This document shows positions 1 through 12,259 of a stretch of DNA of 64,000 nucleotides, in pieces. This DNA comes from Physcomitrium patens. Its lineage: Eukaryota > Streptophyta > Bryopsida > Funariales > Funariaceae. Numbering within the stretch: the first letter of the stretch is position 1; each line of letters opens with the position of its first letter. The DNA is taken from assembly GCF_000002425.4 (NCBI RefSeq), contig NC_037275.1, forward strand, positions 14,341,426-14,405,425, written 5' to 3'. Under the pieces are notes generated by a model. The model did not search any database and was not told the DNA's origin. It saw nothing but the letters and a program-made list of their open reading frames with translations. Both the position numbers and the translations under genes were made by a program.

Positions 1-177
1 CTTGCAGAATATGGCGGAGCTAGTGGATCCTAGAAGCGGCAGGAGAGCCGAAGAGATACTGCAAACGGTGTTGCCTTCTCGCGGTGAGAGAGAGCCTCGT
101 GCCGAGCTCTGGGTCCTCAAAATCTCCTGCTCCCTGCGCACGACCGCTTCCCCCCCCTCCCCCTCTAGGGAAGGAAC

Positions 178-193
178 CACCTATTTATACCCG
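178..193 (-). promoter_or_regulatory. TATA-like box of a gene leaving the window leftwards
   Basis: Read on the minus strand this stretch gives GGGTATAAATAGG, a very good plant TATA-box match. It sits about 190 bases from the left edge, pointing out of the window, and is followed on that strand by a G/C-rich, CT-rich stretch as expected of a 5' leader. The gene itself would be outside the window. An open frame also runs on the plus strand from base 2, so the direction is inferred only from the TATA match. Confidence 0.35.
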
Positions 194-299
194 CCTCATA
201 CCCATATGAGTGCAATGATAACCTTCGAACCGAGCCCGGGTATATGGAACTCATTGCAATCGCTTGCTCAACAATACTTTGGGTTCAACTAGGATTTTA

Positions 300-2919
300 A
301 AATCCCGCTGAGCTCAGGATGAATACTACTTTAGGATGTAATGGAGTGGAGTCATGAAACTAAATGCTGACTTCACATTGAAAGTACTAATCCTTAGCAG
401 ATATTGTACTTCAAAGTTCAGTTTTAAGTTTCTATTTTCTATCTATCAAAAACGTATGCGTGGGGGTTTACTATTGGAATATTACGTGGATGTTTCCAAG
501 TGGTGTGCTGACATGCAAAGTAGTGCCTTTGTAACAACATGCAAATCAAGCTCAAATCACACTTTTTAATTGTAATTTCAATTCATAATCTTTACTTCAG
601 CACTATTATGATTTCTATTATCATTACTGCAAGTCAGTTTACATACCGTTCATCATAGCTTTTTACTGAAGTACCAAAATGCAAGCTAATGTCAATAAAC
701 AGATAAACTATTGTTTATCCAAGTCCAGAATAGCCAGGTTTCTCTGTTACACCATTATGTGGACACTGAGACCCGGAGGGTATACTGATCAGGATTTGAT
801 GGGGTTCCGGGCCTCAATTGCTGTACCTACCCTTCGAAGGTATAGGGCCGCCTGGGTATGGAAACGGTACCTCGGTAGCTATTATTCGCATTTTTTTTTA
901 ACCTTCTGGAATAAGCATTTTCGCGTAATGAAATAGGGTTGCGTTGCAGGATTCTAGCTGATCTCATTCGAATTTCATTAGTGTAATCCTGCCTTGTGTA
1001 AACTATGGTTTTAAAATCAACTCGGATGTGCGGTGTTGTGTTTAGAGAAGATTTCTAGAATGTGATCCCAGCCACTTTAGGCTGCCTGTGGTATGCAAAG
1101 GTTTTGTGGAGTGAGGTCCTTCCTCATGCCTTTTGTGTTGCGTTGCTGGTGCGTAGGTGTAAGTGGAAGGCTCCTTACTTTTTAGATTGGAAGAAGGGTG
1201 AAGATTCATTGGTTTAAAATGTGCGAGTAAAAGTCCAGTTGAGTTCTCATGGTTGGAAACTGAAGTTGCATGTGATGTGCTGGTGACAGATACCATCGAC
1301 AGATTAGGTTTCTAAATTTTGTGCGTTTCTGTGCGGGTAAAACTGTTAGTGATCCCGAATGAATGTTAGAGTAGATATTTTCTTGTGGCCTGTTTGTAAT
1401 TTGGAACAATTCGATGAGGAATGAGCTCCTTTTGGAGTCTGCAAAGCTGTCAGGAAGTTGGTTATGTTACAACTCGCAATGAGAGATGGTGTGCCTGGTG
1501 GATCTCCAGCTGCCTTGAAGAGCAAGCTGGAATATATAATGAGGAAACTGCTTATTTTGATACCAAAGTGATGAATGAAAAATGAGAGTTGAACTCACCT
1601 TATTTTGTCTTTTATGCTTGCTAGTCTTAGATCAGTATAAAATGCTAGGTGTATTTTGCATCACATGTTGAATTTTTTTTGACTCATGTTTGTGCAGGCG
1701 TTGAGAGGATGAACTATCCAAAGATAGCAGCTACTGCAGCTTTCAAGATCTGGCTTGATAACGTAGTAAGTTCAGCAGGCTAAAGATGAAAGTCGGACTA
1801 GCTACAAAGTTTTGAAAGGTGCCTTATCCAAACATTTGAGAAGTGGTTCAGAAAACTCTATGTCAAAAACATCCATGGGAGTGAGTCGAATGGAACAATG
1901 AACCAAGTCTCTAAATTGGAGAGTGCTGAATGGAAGAACCTGTTTCCATCCTAGTTGCAAAGCAAAGAAGATAAGTCAGATAGTGAAAACGATGAACTTG
2001 TGCAGGTATGATATCTGATCAACAGATTACTTTCAGACTAGTTTTCTGTGTCCTGGCTTTTGCTAACACTACAATTTTATCATCGTCCGTTTGGTCAATA
2101 CGCATGCCGCTGTTTCGAAACCTTGGAAACAATCCTAGAGTCTACAGGGATTTTTTCTGGTGAATTATGTGTGTCCAACTGGGTCAGTTTCTCAACCTAC
2201 ATCAAACTGATCCATGCGTGTCAGAAGAAATATGAGTAAATATTGCTCTCCTCTATTTTTCTTGTATGAAGGTACTATCAGTAAATCGAAATGGCCAGTC
2301 AATAGGGATAATGAATTGTAAGCAGCTGCAAAAGCATCAGCTGCAGCCACTACATCAACGAAGGCTCTTGAATCTATTCTTGAATTCTAGTTTGAATTTA
2401 AGTTCCACTCCACCCTACTCTTCGACTAGATTGCCATCAGAAGAGAGAATTTGAATGATCAGATCTCCTAGGATCCGATCTTGGCAGTTATGAGGGTCGA
2501 GGCTTGATTGGAGGTATGAGCGACTTGACTGCATTATATGGGTCAAGCTGGAGCATGGTTTTCGTGGGTATGTGTATTAGTGCAATTGCATTACAATCCC
2601 GTATGAGTGAGTTTCTCTCAGGTTCTGTTTCCTTAAAGCATTATTTCAATGCCTATGAATAAACAGAATGGTGGAAACTGGAATGCTGTCAGTAATGGAC
2701 ACTCATCAACAGCAATCCACTCTTTCCTGTAAAGAACAGCAGCTCAAGTTGCAGCCAGAAGAAATGCCTTGGGATATCTATAAAATGTTTCTAATTTTGA
2801 TGGTTGTTTGCAAATCTAGATGTGGAGAATGCATAACACTATCCCTTGGCTATTTGGAAGGTAATTACATGCGAACACCTTTCCTATTAAGTTCTTGAAA
2901 GTATATTTTGGCTGAACAG
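300..2919. other. No recognised gene; possible exon relic near 1699-1765
   Basis: Composition is genic rather than transposon-like. One exon-like piece at about 1699-1765 has a TTTGTGCAG acceptor, a GTAAGT donor and an open phase giving ERMNYPKIAATAAFKIWL. A second piece near 1900-2006 reads acidic residues with an internal stop. I do not recognise either. If the SERAT-like gene downstream is real, its missing 5' exons should lie here, but none of the conserved N-terminal SERAT motifs could be found. Confidence 0.3.
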
Positions 2920-4226
2920 GTTTTTGCTGTGGCCATTCATCCAGGTTAGTATATTTATATTGTTGGCGTGGATTTTACTGCTCATCAGCATACTGACGGA
3001 GTTTTTGATAGCGTATTCGTAAAGTGAAGCTTAGCTGTCTGAGTTCTCAAATGAGGCGGAAGTTAAAGCAATAAAACTCCATAATTGTGTAACATTTTCG
3101 TAAGTCCTATCTTGTTGACTTCTGCATATTCAGAAGTAACTAAGTTTAGTGTACATCGATCCATCCAACTTTGACAGGTTTATATTAGACGCTTAGATTT
3201 TCTTAATCATGGTAGGGGATTAGTAATTGGAAAGATCGCTGTTTTTGGCGATTATATGTCGATGCTACAGGTATTTGAAATGGTCCCTCTTCTTAATAAA
3301 AATTGGTAACGGCATATTGAAAAAGAAAAAGATCTGTCTTTGAACAATTAGTTAGTTTGTATCTCGCTCTTAGAAAGAGTACAATGCTTACATTGGACAA
3401 ACCCTTCGCTTAGGTGTGCAAATTTTTGTTCTACAGCTGTTTTAGATCTTCTGAAGTGGGTGAGATGTCAACGATTTTTATGGATGCTCGGTATTGCTGT
3501 GTGCTTTGTATGCTATGAACTTGTCTCAAGCTCGTAGGGAACATTGGTAATGGCAACGTTTTTGACAGCGTGTCACAATTGGAGCAACAGGTAAAGATGC
3601 AGAAAACCGACATCCTAAGATACAAGAGGGAGTACTTGATGTTTGGGCAACAATTCTTGGAAATATTGTGTTCGGCCAGGGAGCAATGGTTGCAGCAGGA
3701 TCTCTTGTGTTGAAGGATGTCCCAGCTCACAGGTCAACCCCCATGTTTCTTTTCTTTTATGGATGTCATCATGTGAATGTTACACATGTAAATTCCATTG
3801 TGCTTTGTTTTTCTTCATTGAATAAAGGACTGTTTGTGATGATTTGCACAATGGGCAACGGTTACATACATGGTGGACTGCAGTCTGGCCGCTGGAACTC
3901 CTGCAAAAGCGGTTGGTTTCTTGGAGGAATTAACTCCTAAGACTATGAAGCATAGTCTTGTCGTTTTTTGTTTTATTTTATTTTATTTTGAAATTTAAAA
4001 TTTAAAATTCTCTGTGTTTTTAAAATTCTCGTTGTCTTTACTGTCCTCGTGTAACTCGATGTCCCATTCTGGATAAATCAATTTGTTGTATCTCATACGA
4101 GTAGTTATGGAATCAAAATTTTCTGACTTATAGCTTTGTGCAGATGCTGCTCAATTTTTGGTTAGGAGCTTGAAGAGGCAGTGCGTCGGAAGTTGGGAGA
4201 ACCTGTGTGGAGGTGCTTACATTTGA
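2920..4226 (+). pseudogene. Serine acetyltransferase-like gene (SERAT3 type), 3' exons, active site altered
   Basis: Serine acetyltransferases make O-acetylserine, the cysteine precursor, using a left-handed beta-helix of hexapeptide repeats. Exons that fit by phase are 2920-2944 (VFAVAIHP), 3197-3270 (NHGRGLVIG...), 3569-3732 (TGKDAENRHPKI to GAMVAAGSLVLKDVP), 3884-3954 (AAGTPAKAVGFLEEL...TMKH) and 4144-4226 (NAAQFL... to TGA). The GAMVAAGSLVLKDVP block is typical of plant SERAT3 proteins. The last four exons splice in phase. The short exon expected between the first two (ARIGKGI region) is not intact: around 2990-3010 the fitting frame meets a stop. The 5' half of the protein was not found. 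Two positions equivalent to the E. coli CysE aspartates 143 and 157 read Ala and Asn, while the catalytic His is kept. Likely a pseudogene; a divergent expressed paralogue is possible. Confidence 0.6.
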
Positions 4227-4849
4227 GCTGTCGAGAGATTTCGACTGTGATCATCAAATGCGCTTCTGAGCCTTGGTTTCTGATAGATCAAGCCACGTTC
4301 TCTCTATGGGGGAATTTAGGTCTAGAATCCGAAAACTTGTACTCGATCACGCTTTTGAGTGAATCCTTGACATGATCGAGATTAGATTTTGCCTGCTGCT
4401 ATCAGTTTTTACTTTTGGATTGGGGTAATAGTTCACTACAATCAAACCTCAATAAAGTTTACCTTAATATAAGTTATTTTACTTTGTAAGGTAACTTTTT
4501 TGAAGCTTAAGTGTAACTTGATAGAGTGTATTGCTCTTATTTCCAATAAAACAATATTGTAAGTTATACATCTCTATCTATATGATTTGATGTTTAATTT
4601 ATTTTTTTTGTCTAAATTTTCTTGTGAATACAGATTATCCAAACTAACTCTATCATTTCAAGTCCAAATCTGCAAAAAAGTTGCCAATTGGAGTTGTATT
4701 TTAATAGATATGAGTACCATAAATTTAAAACAATGTTGATTTTTATTTTTGGAGTGCATACATCTACCAAAAAATAATTCCAGTTGGAGATTTTTTTGCT
4801 GATTTGGATTCAAAATGGTCCAATTAATCTACCATGTGCTGAGTTGAAG

Positions 4850-4888
<39 letters not shown>

Positions 4889-5985
4889 ACTAAATTTTTT
4901 TTCTATCTATTATTATTGCAATACTTATTGCATGCTTATTTTGATTATAGATTTGATTTTTTTGGAGGATAATTAGTTTAGTAGGATGTTGTATAAATTA
5001 AATCATTAAAATAAAGTATTAAATTGGTATATAATTCATGGTGTAAAGTTAGAATTTAAAGTAGAATTCTTTTATGAAACTATTGTATAATATTGTAATT
5101 TATATTTCTATCAATTCTTGACTTAATTTAGTTTTAAGTCAAATTTAAATTCATGATTATAATAGTATTATGTATTCATAATTATATTTTGAATAAAATG
5201 ATTCAAGAATATTTTTAACATGTCACTTCCAGTGAATGCAGCACTTGGATATGATAATAGAGTGAAGTATTGAGAATTGACTTTTGAATAGAATCAATTG
5301 ATTTGAAATCATTATAAGTGTCATAGATATACTATACAAGAGACCAAACAAGAAGTTGAACAAAAGGGTTCAATAAGATAGCTAAGAAGAACTTGATTAA
5401 ATCAGATGAATACAAGATCAACATTAAGAAAAGTGAGCTAGAACTCCAAGAGATGTATTGTCAAGATTGAGAATCCTCTCAGCCTTGATTCTAATATATA
5501 CTAAGTATAAAGAAGCTTCTTGAGAAATTTCAATATTACTTGAAGATGAAGCAACCTTAGAAAGCTTCTTAGATAACTTCTTTAATCTTCTTAGAACTTT
5601 CTAGAATCTATTAGAATATTTTAATAACATATCATAATATTTTAAAATATTCTAAAAATATTTCTAAAATCTTCTATTAAAATATCTTAAGAATATTTTA
5701 AGATATCTTATTAGAATATTCTAAGAATATTTAAATCTTTCTAAAACTTAATAGAATATTTTAAAAATATCCTTAAAATCTTCTTGTTGGATGTCTATAA
5801 AAATTAGAGAGAAAAAAATTGTATAAATCCTATGACTAATTGTGCATTGGTAATGTAGGCATCTTCTAAGGTGAGATTTTTAATTGAAAAAATAGCTATT
5901 TTAAAACTTTTCAAATAGAAATAAAAGTTTCTCACTATATCAAAGTCTTTCAATGATAAAAGGAGGAAGAAAAAAACTTGAATGT
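4227..5985. other. AT-rich intergenic sequence
   Basis: Base composition drops sharply to AT-rich after the SERAT-like 3' end. It contains a run of about 33 T at 4849-4881 and a stretch of repeated TTCTTAGAA/AATATTTT words at 5500-5780. I see no coding frame of any length with protein-like composition. Probably decayed transposon sequence. Confidence 0.5.
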
Positions 5986-6117
5986 CTACTTATTAAAGAA
6001 GCTACTTAAAGGTGAATTCTTGTGATGCAAGAAAGATATGCCACATTAATAGGAGACATAATTATTGTAGCAACTAAGAGGTTTTATATTAGAATTGAGA
6101 AGAGAAAAGCAAAAAGG

Positions 6118-6153
<36 letters not shown>

Positions 6154-6372
6154 CTAAAAAATGATTAGAGAATTTTAAAAAGCATTATGACATTAAATCT
6201 TATACAAAGCATGGTAAATATCTCTCTACAAATAAATCAAAATGAATTCAATTTGAAATGATTGTGATTGAGAATTTGATACAAGAATATTATCTAATTG
6301 ATGTTTATAATATGGATGAAGCTGAATTATTTTATTGTATGGAGCCAAATTGATTTTTAGCAATCCATTGAT
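5985..6372 (+). mobile_element. pogo/Tigger-type DNA transposase relic
   Basis: Fragments of a CENP-B-like DNA-binding region followed by the start of a DDE catalytic domain can be read on the plus strand in several frames: LIGDIIIVATKRFYIRIE near 6040-6095, FKKHYDIKSYTKHGK near 6173-6217, and IDVYNMDEAELFYCMEPN near 6298-6352. The last corresponds to the YNADETGLFYR-type block that holds the first catalytic aspartate in the pogo branch of Tc1/mariner. Frames are broken by stops and by a run of about 33 T at 6121-6153, so this is a dead fragment. No terminal inverted repeats were identified. Confidence 0.6.
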
Positions 6373-6394
6373 TGATTAGTATTGTATTATGTGG

Positions 6395-6745
6395 ATTCTT
6401 ACTTGAAAATGCACCAAACACCTAGCTATGGAATATAAATAGGAATTTGTAACAACAAGGTCTTAATAAATTTAATAGAATTATAAATAAACTCCACTTA
6501 AACATTAACAATATTAATCAAACTTTAATAAATTCTAAAAATATTTTAAAAGAAATTACAAAAGAAACATAAAAAATTATAAATAAATATTTTAAAAAAC
6601 TTAAAATACTAAAAATAGAAATTCTAAATAAATCCTAAATAATCCTAATTAAATTCTAATTAATTCTTATAAAATCTTAAAAATTCCTAAATAAATCCAA
6701 GTAAATTCTAAGTAAATCATAACCAATTCCTATAGCTATTTTAAA
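6395..6745 (+). repeat. Dispersed AT-rich repeat, copy 1
   Basis: This stretch resembles the right end of the window (from 63262). Both begin with CTTGAAAATG, a few bases and an (A)CC..CTAGCTATGGAA / CTTGGCTATGGAA motif. Both then carry 'acaacaagg/gtcctaa' and 'ttaatcaaa' words, run through AATCCTAA-type short units, and end in AATTCCTATAGC. It follows directly on the pogo transposase relic and may be part of that element's 3' region. Confidence 0.5.
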
Positions 6746-8300
6746 ATCTCAATAGCTATTAATTGAACCATTGCTTTTGATCAAAATTTTATTTGTATTT
6801 AATTTATAAGAAAAAAATAAGCACACAATTTTTGAGGAAAATCAAACTTACTAAATGAAAGAAAGAACTTCTAAAATCCTTAGATATTGGCCATCCTTCT
6901 TTTCCAATATAGATGTTGATTTTTTAGCAGCAATTGTTCTTTGTTGAACCATTCAATTGCTTTCTTATTTTATAAATGTATAGATACTAAAGCCAAATAT
7001 GCTTTCATAAATTTTTAGAATCATAGAAGACTTCACCAATCCTAAAATTTAAATATCTAAGACTTCAATCCAATAAAACTTTCATATCCCTCAATCTAAT
7101 TATTTGATTGACATCAAATTTATAGAGCACACACAAGATAAGCACAATAAAAAAAAATTATAATATTTCAATTGTAAATTTGCTATAATAATTGCAAATT
7201 CTGCAAATATATGAGCCTCTTTTTATTTCTCAAAATCTAAAACCTTTGAATACATCTTTTACTTTGAAAAGCTCTCAAAAACTTGATATGCCTCCAAATT
7301 ACTTGAAATCAAAGTTAAAACAACTTTCTTAAAGTTTTCTCTTATATCTTACTCTCTAAGCAACAAAAAATCTTGAAATTGCAATAGATGCACAGTTTTA
7401 TATTTCAAGATCTAAATTTGACATTGGTTTGCAATTAGTCCTCTTTGGATATCAATTCTTGGTTTCTTAATGTAATTTCTTTTAAAAACTAATCTTAATT
7501 AATCTCTAAAGGTGTCTATATCATTTATTTTTTTAATATATTTTGATTGTTTTACTTATAGTTGTACAAAGTAAGTAGAAGCCTTTTTTAATAGAAAGAT
7601 AGTATTAATATTAAAAGTTTTTATTAACTTCCTACATTTTATTCATGTTTTGCTACTATGTCTTTCTACTAGGCTCTTCTACAATAAAACCAATATTTTT
7701 ATCTTTTACCAATAGTTAAGTTTTAACACAATAATGGTAAAAAAATAATATAAAGAATAAATTACTATCATTTAAAAAAAAATATGGATGGTAGTTTTAA
7801 ATTGCCTCTTTTTGTTATCAATGAAAGTTTAAATCTAAGAGCTTTTAGTGTGATGAATGTTATAAGGCCTAAAAATTTTAAATTTTATGGAGAGCAAATT
7901 CTTGAGCATGGATGACAATATCAATGTTCAAAATATTTCTTTTAAACTTTAAAGAAAAGATGTGTCTTGCACAAAAGAAAAAAATATATAAATATTGCTT
8001 GATAATTTTTTAGGACATAAAATTATGACTATTAGAGCAAAAATTAATATTACAAGACTGGAATTTTTACCACCAAATACTACAATCTATTACCAATCAA
8101 TGGATATAAGTATTATAGCATTATTTAAAGCATAATATCAAAATAATTTTATACAAATATCAATTAATGCTTTGATATCAAATGTAGAGCCTAAAATTGA
8201 TGTGTATGATGTAGTTACTATAATAATAAAAGCATGGCATAGTAATATCTTAGTTAATACTATATGCCATTGTTAGAGACACATTGGTTTATATCAACAC
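6746..8300. other. AT-rich intergenic sequence
   Basis: Very AT-rich with many stops in all frames. No recognisable gene or transposon domain. The boundary with normal-composition DNA is near 8280-8340. Confidence 0.45.
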
Positions 8301-8755
8301 TCCCTTTTAAGCGTGTTCACGTCTAAATGGCAGGTATGTTATTCCCATCATCTCTTCTGGTGGAGGGATTGTGGAGACACCGGACCAAAAGGGTGTGTTT
8401 TTAAATTATTTATACTGTTCCATTAAGTGTTGCAGAACGTTCAGCTCTTGTGAACAAAGGTAACGGGTAAATCATTTTAACAGCGCTCCGGGAATTCAAC
8501 TTTCAATCTCACTCCCACTTCTATTACTTGTGAAACGACACCGTCAGGATTGTTTGTGAAGAAAGTGACGACAAACTTTTTGAAAATGGTAGGATGATAT
8601 GGCAGAACCACGCAGAAAAGATGAGCTCAAAATACCAGTGAGGATCGTATCTAGCGCTGGCCGTATTCCTTGATCAGTAGTTCAACACACTTACTAGCAG
8701 CAAAATGTATTGGTACACACATCAAGATGATAGATGATTCTAGTTGAACCGTCTG

Positions 8756-10089
8756 CTATCTTGCACATTGTGAAATGTGATTGCAATTCTCAGATTGGAG
8801 CACTTGCAAGAGTGCCTGCGAACTCTCTAAGATCTGCACAAGAAAGAGATCCAGGTGATCAAACCAAGATTTTCATCTTTCTTCATCATGTTGCTGATTT
8901 CTTACCTAAAAGGTATTCCCAATATGCTAAGTGGTAACTTTGTCGAAGATATAATCTGGATAAATCTCAGTCGTACACCCTAGCAGAGGCAAATCAACAT
9001 TTAAATGTTTGTCAGTTGTGCATGTTCATAGAGCAGTTTCTATACTTGCCACGGATAGTTGCCTGGAAGGGTTCCTAGGGCCTGTGATCATGACATTGTC
9101 CCGTGCTGCAAGGTTCATCTGTTCAGTGCCAGTTTGGAACCTAGTGTTGTGTACCGCTAAAATGATAAGTTTTCTTCATGGTTGTAAATACTGACTTATT
9201 CTCACAGTCAATCAGGAGGAGAGCAGTGTTTGGATTATTCGGTTTTCTCATTCGAAGATAGCCATCTCGCTTTATCATTTAAGAAAAACCTCCCTCTTAG
9301 ATGCCAAAATGATAAAGAGATGCTAAAGATATGGGCTGAGTCAGTGTCAATGTTAATTCCGGGAACAAGGAAAGTCTTTTTTTGCAAGAACATCAATTTG
9401 AAGGTAAAATGACTTACCTTCGAATAAGCGGATTCGACGTTGTGAATGGTATTTTCATAGTCTTCCACACACGCATATTTTCGAGACAGAGACTCGTCTA
9501 TCTCGGTCAAGCGTTTGGTTAGCGCAGTTAAGTCCCTCTGAATGTTTGCTTTCTCTTCCTCCTCGAGTTGCACCACCCTCTTCATACTGTCCCTCTTTTT
9601 CATGAGCTCCTCAATGCCTAGGTCAACTACAATGACAACGCTATCATGTTTTCAGAGTAAGACTGTCCAGCAGCACTTGATAGTCATGGTTTATCTATCT
9701 TCTCTATTAGATCACTAAAATTTCATGCTACTCTGGTTTTAGGACATATAACGTCTCATTGACACTCGCTGCTCTCATTCGTTCTTGAACGTTGATTGCA
9801 AAACAACATCCCATTAAAGTTATCAAACGTTATTGTTGATTCCAGAACTGAGTGATGAGAATAAATTAGACATGGATCGTTTTAGTACTCTCCTTTCTTG
9901 TGTGTAACTCAGCTAATTGGATGCTATACGAACAGCAAGAACTTGCTCAAAAGTGATCCACAGAAATTGATGAACAAGGTTCTTTCCCTCTAATGAGGAC
10001 CTGTGTGCCTCTCACAGTGATAAGATGACACGGAGAATGAGCTCACTATTGTAAACCTTCATAGCTGACAGCTTTCCTTGCAATTCCAT
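8756..10089 (-). CDS. SSNA1/DIP13 centriolar microtubule-associated protein
   Basis: A small coiled-coil protein of centrioles, basal bodies and axonemes; the Chlamydomonas and human members bind and branch microtubules. Three exons, read on the minus strand: 10089-10032, 9617-9418 and 8833-8756. All have GT-AG junctions and matching phases, giving 111 residues against about 110-120 usual for the family. Diagnostic blocks are YNSELILRIEELMKKRD (family YNNELVKCIEELREKR), LTKRLTEIDESLSRK (family LTxRLxxINESLARK) and ILESSQALLQVL (family ILESSQTLLxVLKRE). The whole chain is predicted helical coiled coil. The short C-terminal tail after the last block differs from other members. The ATG at 10089 was chosen because the next motif follows within 12 residues; the frame is open a little further upstream. 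In a land plant this protein implies motile sperm. Confidence 0.9.
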
Positions 10090-12259
10090 GCCAGGCTTCG
10101 CAGATGAGCTGCCTTCGGGTCCGCTGGAAATGCTCACTTAAACCTCTTAACGTTTCTACAAGCAACATCAAACAGATGACCTTGAATTAAGCGCATCGCA
10201 GATTAATGGAATGACAATAGGAGCCACTTACTTCAAAGCAAATGTCACTTCGATGTCTTTGTGAGTCAAGGAATGCTACATGAGAATCAACAATGATTCA
10301 CCATAATGCATTCAACTGTGGTAAAGAGTCATCTTCACGTACTTAGAAACACATATCATCCAATAGCGTAATCCTCCCAACATAACTTCGAACTCCATGT
10401 GACGCGAGTGCAGAAAAAACCAAGTTCGTGATCTTAAAATGCACTCAGTCCGCAGCTAATAAACTCGCTGCACATGCTATTCGGCGCTTATCACCACAAA
10501 AGAATTTGCTAATCAAAGAACTCATGTCAACCAAGATCTCCTCAAATCACCATCTCTTCGTGTCTCGCGGCAATCATCAGCCTCATCCGTAAGTGGTGGT
10601 GATAGAATTGTATGCGCACTGCATTGTATCTGCTTGGTCTTCGCAACCTCTACCAACCTCACAGATGAAGACCTTTTAAACCTACCTTTGCCATTTTGGA
10701 GGTGCGCGACGTCAGAAATTGAAGCGCAAGCCATAAGCCCAAGAAAGCCTGAATGCTACCGCATTATCCTACTTTTCGAAGAACTTTCAGTTGCTATGTC
10801 AAAAGTTATCACCATGGATTAAAACATCGTGGAGAAAGTTCCTAACTCAATGAAAAGCTCTTCAAGTTCTCATGTTCGTTCGAAAACTACAACAGCATTT
10901 AATTAACCCCTTAACGAGACTAAGCCTATGAACTTCAGGGGATAACTGTTCACCCTAAAACTCGCTACGAGAAATTAAATGTTGAACCTCATGAAGTAAT
11001 GCAGCGCAATTGTTCGTATGACTAATGGAAGACCGAAACGTATTCGCGACGCATTGTGCAAGATTGATCAGTCAGCAAAAGAAGGTAGCGATTAGTACGA
11101 AAGGTAGCAATTGAACGCGATTGCCTTGGACCAAACATACCTGCTGCAAAAAGTTAAATGTTGTGTTGGCCGAGGAAGTAATCTGATGACGCTGGCGAAC
11201 TATTGGAAATAAGGCTTGCTCGCCTTTTCAGTCATTTTTCTACCGTAAATCACACATGCAAGTAAAGTGGGCTTTCGCCTAGTCTGTACGATCGTCGACT
11301 TCGTACTTCGCAGCGCAGTGCTCACCAACGTCAATTTCGACTGAAATCGCTCCACCACGCACAAAAAACACCAACTCGTTTGCTACAGTGCGCCTGGTAA
11401 ACTAGAACGCATCAAAACAATGACGTGCAAAGAATTCATTGAGGCCATAGAAATGTGCTTAACTACTAGGTTAGAAGCGGTTACGACGGTGTGGTCAAGG
11501 GTTGAGGGTAGCGATGGTGCTCACGCGACATCCCAGGCCTCAGTTGCACTCTCCTAGAAGATTTCGCGTAATTATAAATATTACGCTCCTGGCAATTGAT
11601 GCTATGCTTTAGCATGCGTTTACACACCAAGGAGAATCAACAACAACTGAAAATCCTCTACGGTGAGAAACAGCACACTCAGAGCGTGAAAACCAGGGGT
11701 GACGCCTCTCTTCTTTCATAGGACCAAGAACAATAGCTAGAAAGGAGGTTCAATGTCTGAGAGGGTCTGATGTGGTCTCTTACGTCCAGAAGTAATACGG
11801 CGGAATCAGTTGGCTTGTTTTAGTGTAAGAGGCAGGGGAGGAAAACCCGCGCAGCCTGCACATAGGATTCGGATATTGGAGAGATGAAGCCTACTTCCGC
11901 TGCCTAATGGGTGAGATCTATTGGCTTAGACATGAAGATAGTGGTTCCGCCATCGAGGTACACATACGAAGAAGTAAACGTGCCACAGTGATAATGTCGC
12001 AAGCATACAACACATTTATAGTTATAATAGGTTCCTTGCTGCCAACTTCAGTTTGAGGTAACGTAAAGACCGTCAATGATTGAGCATTCTGATTTCATTG
12101 AAATAAAGACGGAGTGGAGGAGAAAAAAAGATGAAAGATTTTCGTCATTGTTAGGTGTTTGCAATATTCTTATGAGAACACCAACTAAAGTTTGCTTCTA
12201 CTTCACGAAAATACAAGGTTTTTATGTCGGAGCCCTAATTCCATGACGCACTCTGATTT
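10090..12259. other. Upstream region of SSNA1 and downstream region of LC8; no clear gene
   Basis: About 2.2 kb of normal-composition DNA. A 70-codon open frame on the minus strand (10734-10522, starting MACASISDVAHLQNGKG) is the only coding candidate; it is not recognised and may be part of the SSNA1 5' leader or promoter. The rest shows no conserved protein words on either strand. Confidence 0.3.

Noticed and set aside
2..292. Plus-strand open frame at the left edge starting MQNMAELVDPRSGRRAEE
   Set aside because: It overlaps a good minus-strand TATA box, has no recognised motif, and its C-terminal half has no protein-like character.
10522..10734. 70-codon minus-strand frame MACASISDVAHLQ...
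   Set aside because: No motif, no splice partner that improves it, and an overlapping plus-strand frame of similar length. Kept only as a remark on the intergenic stretch.
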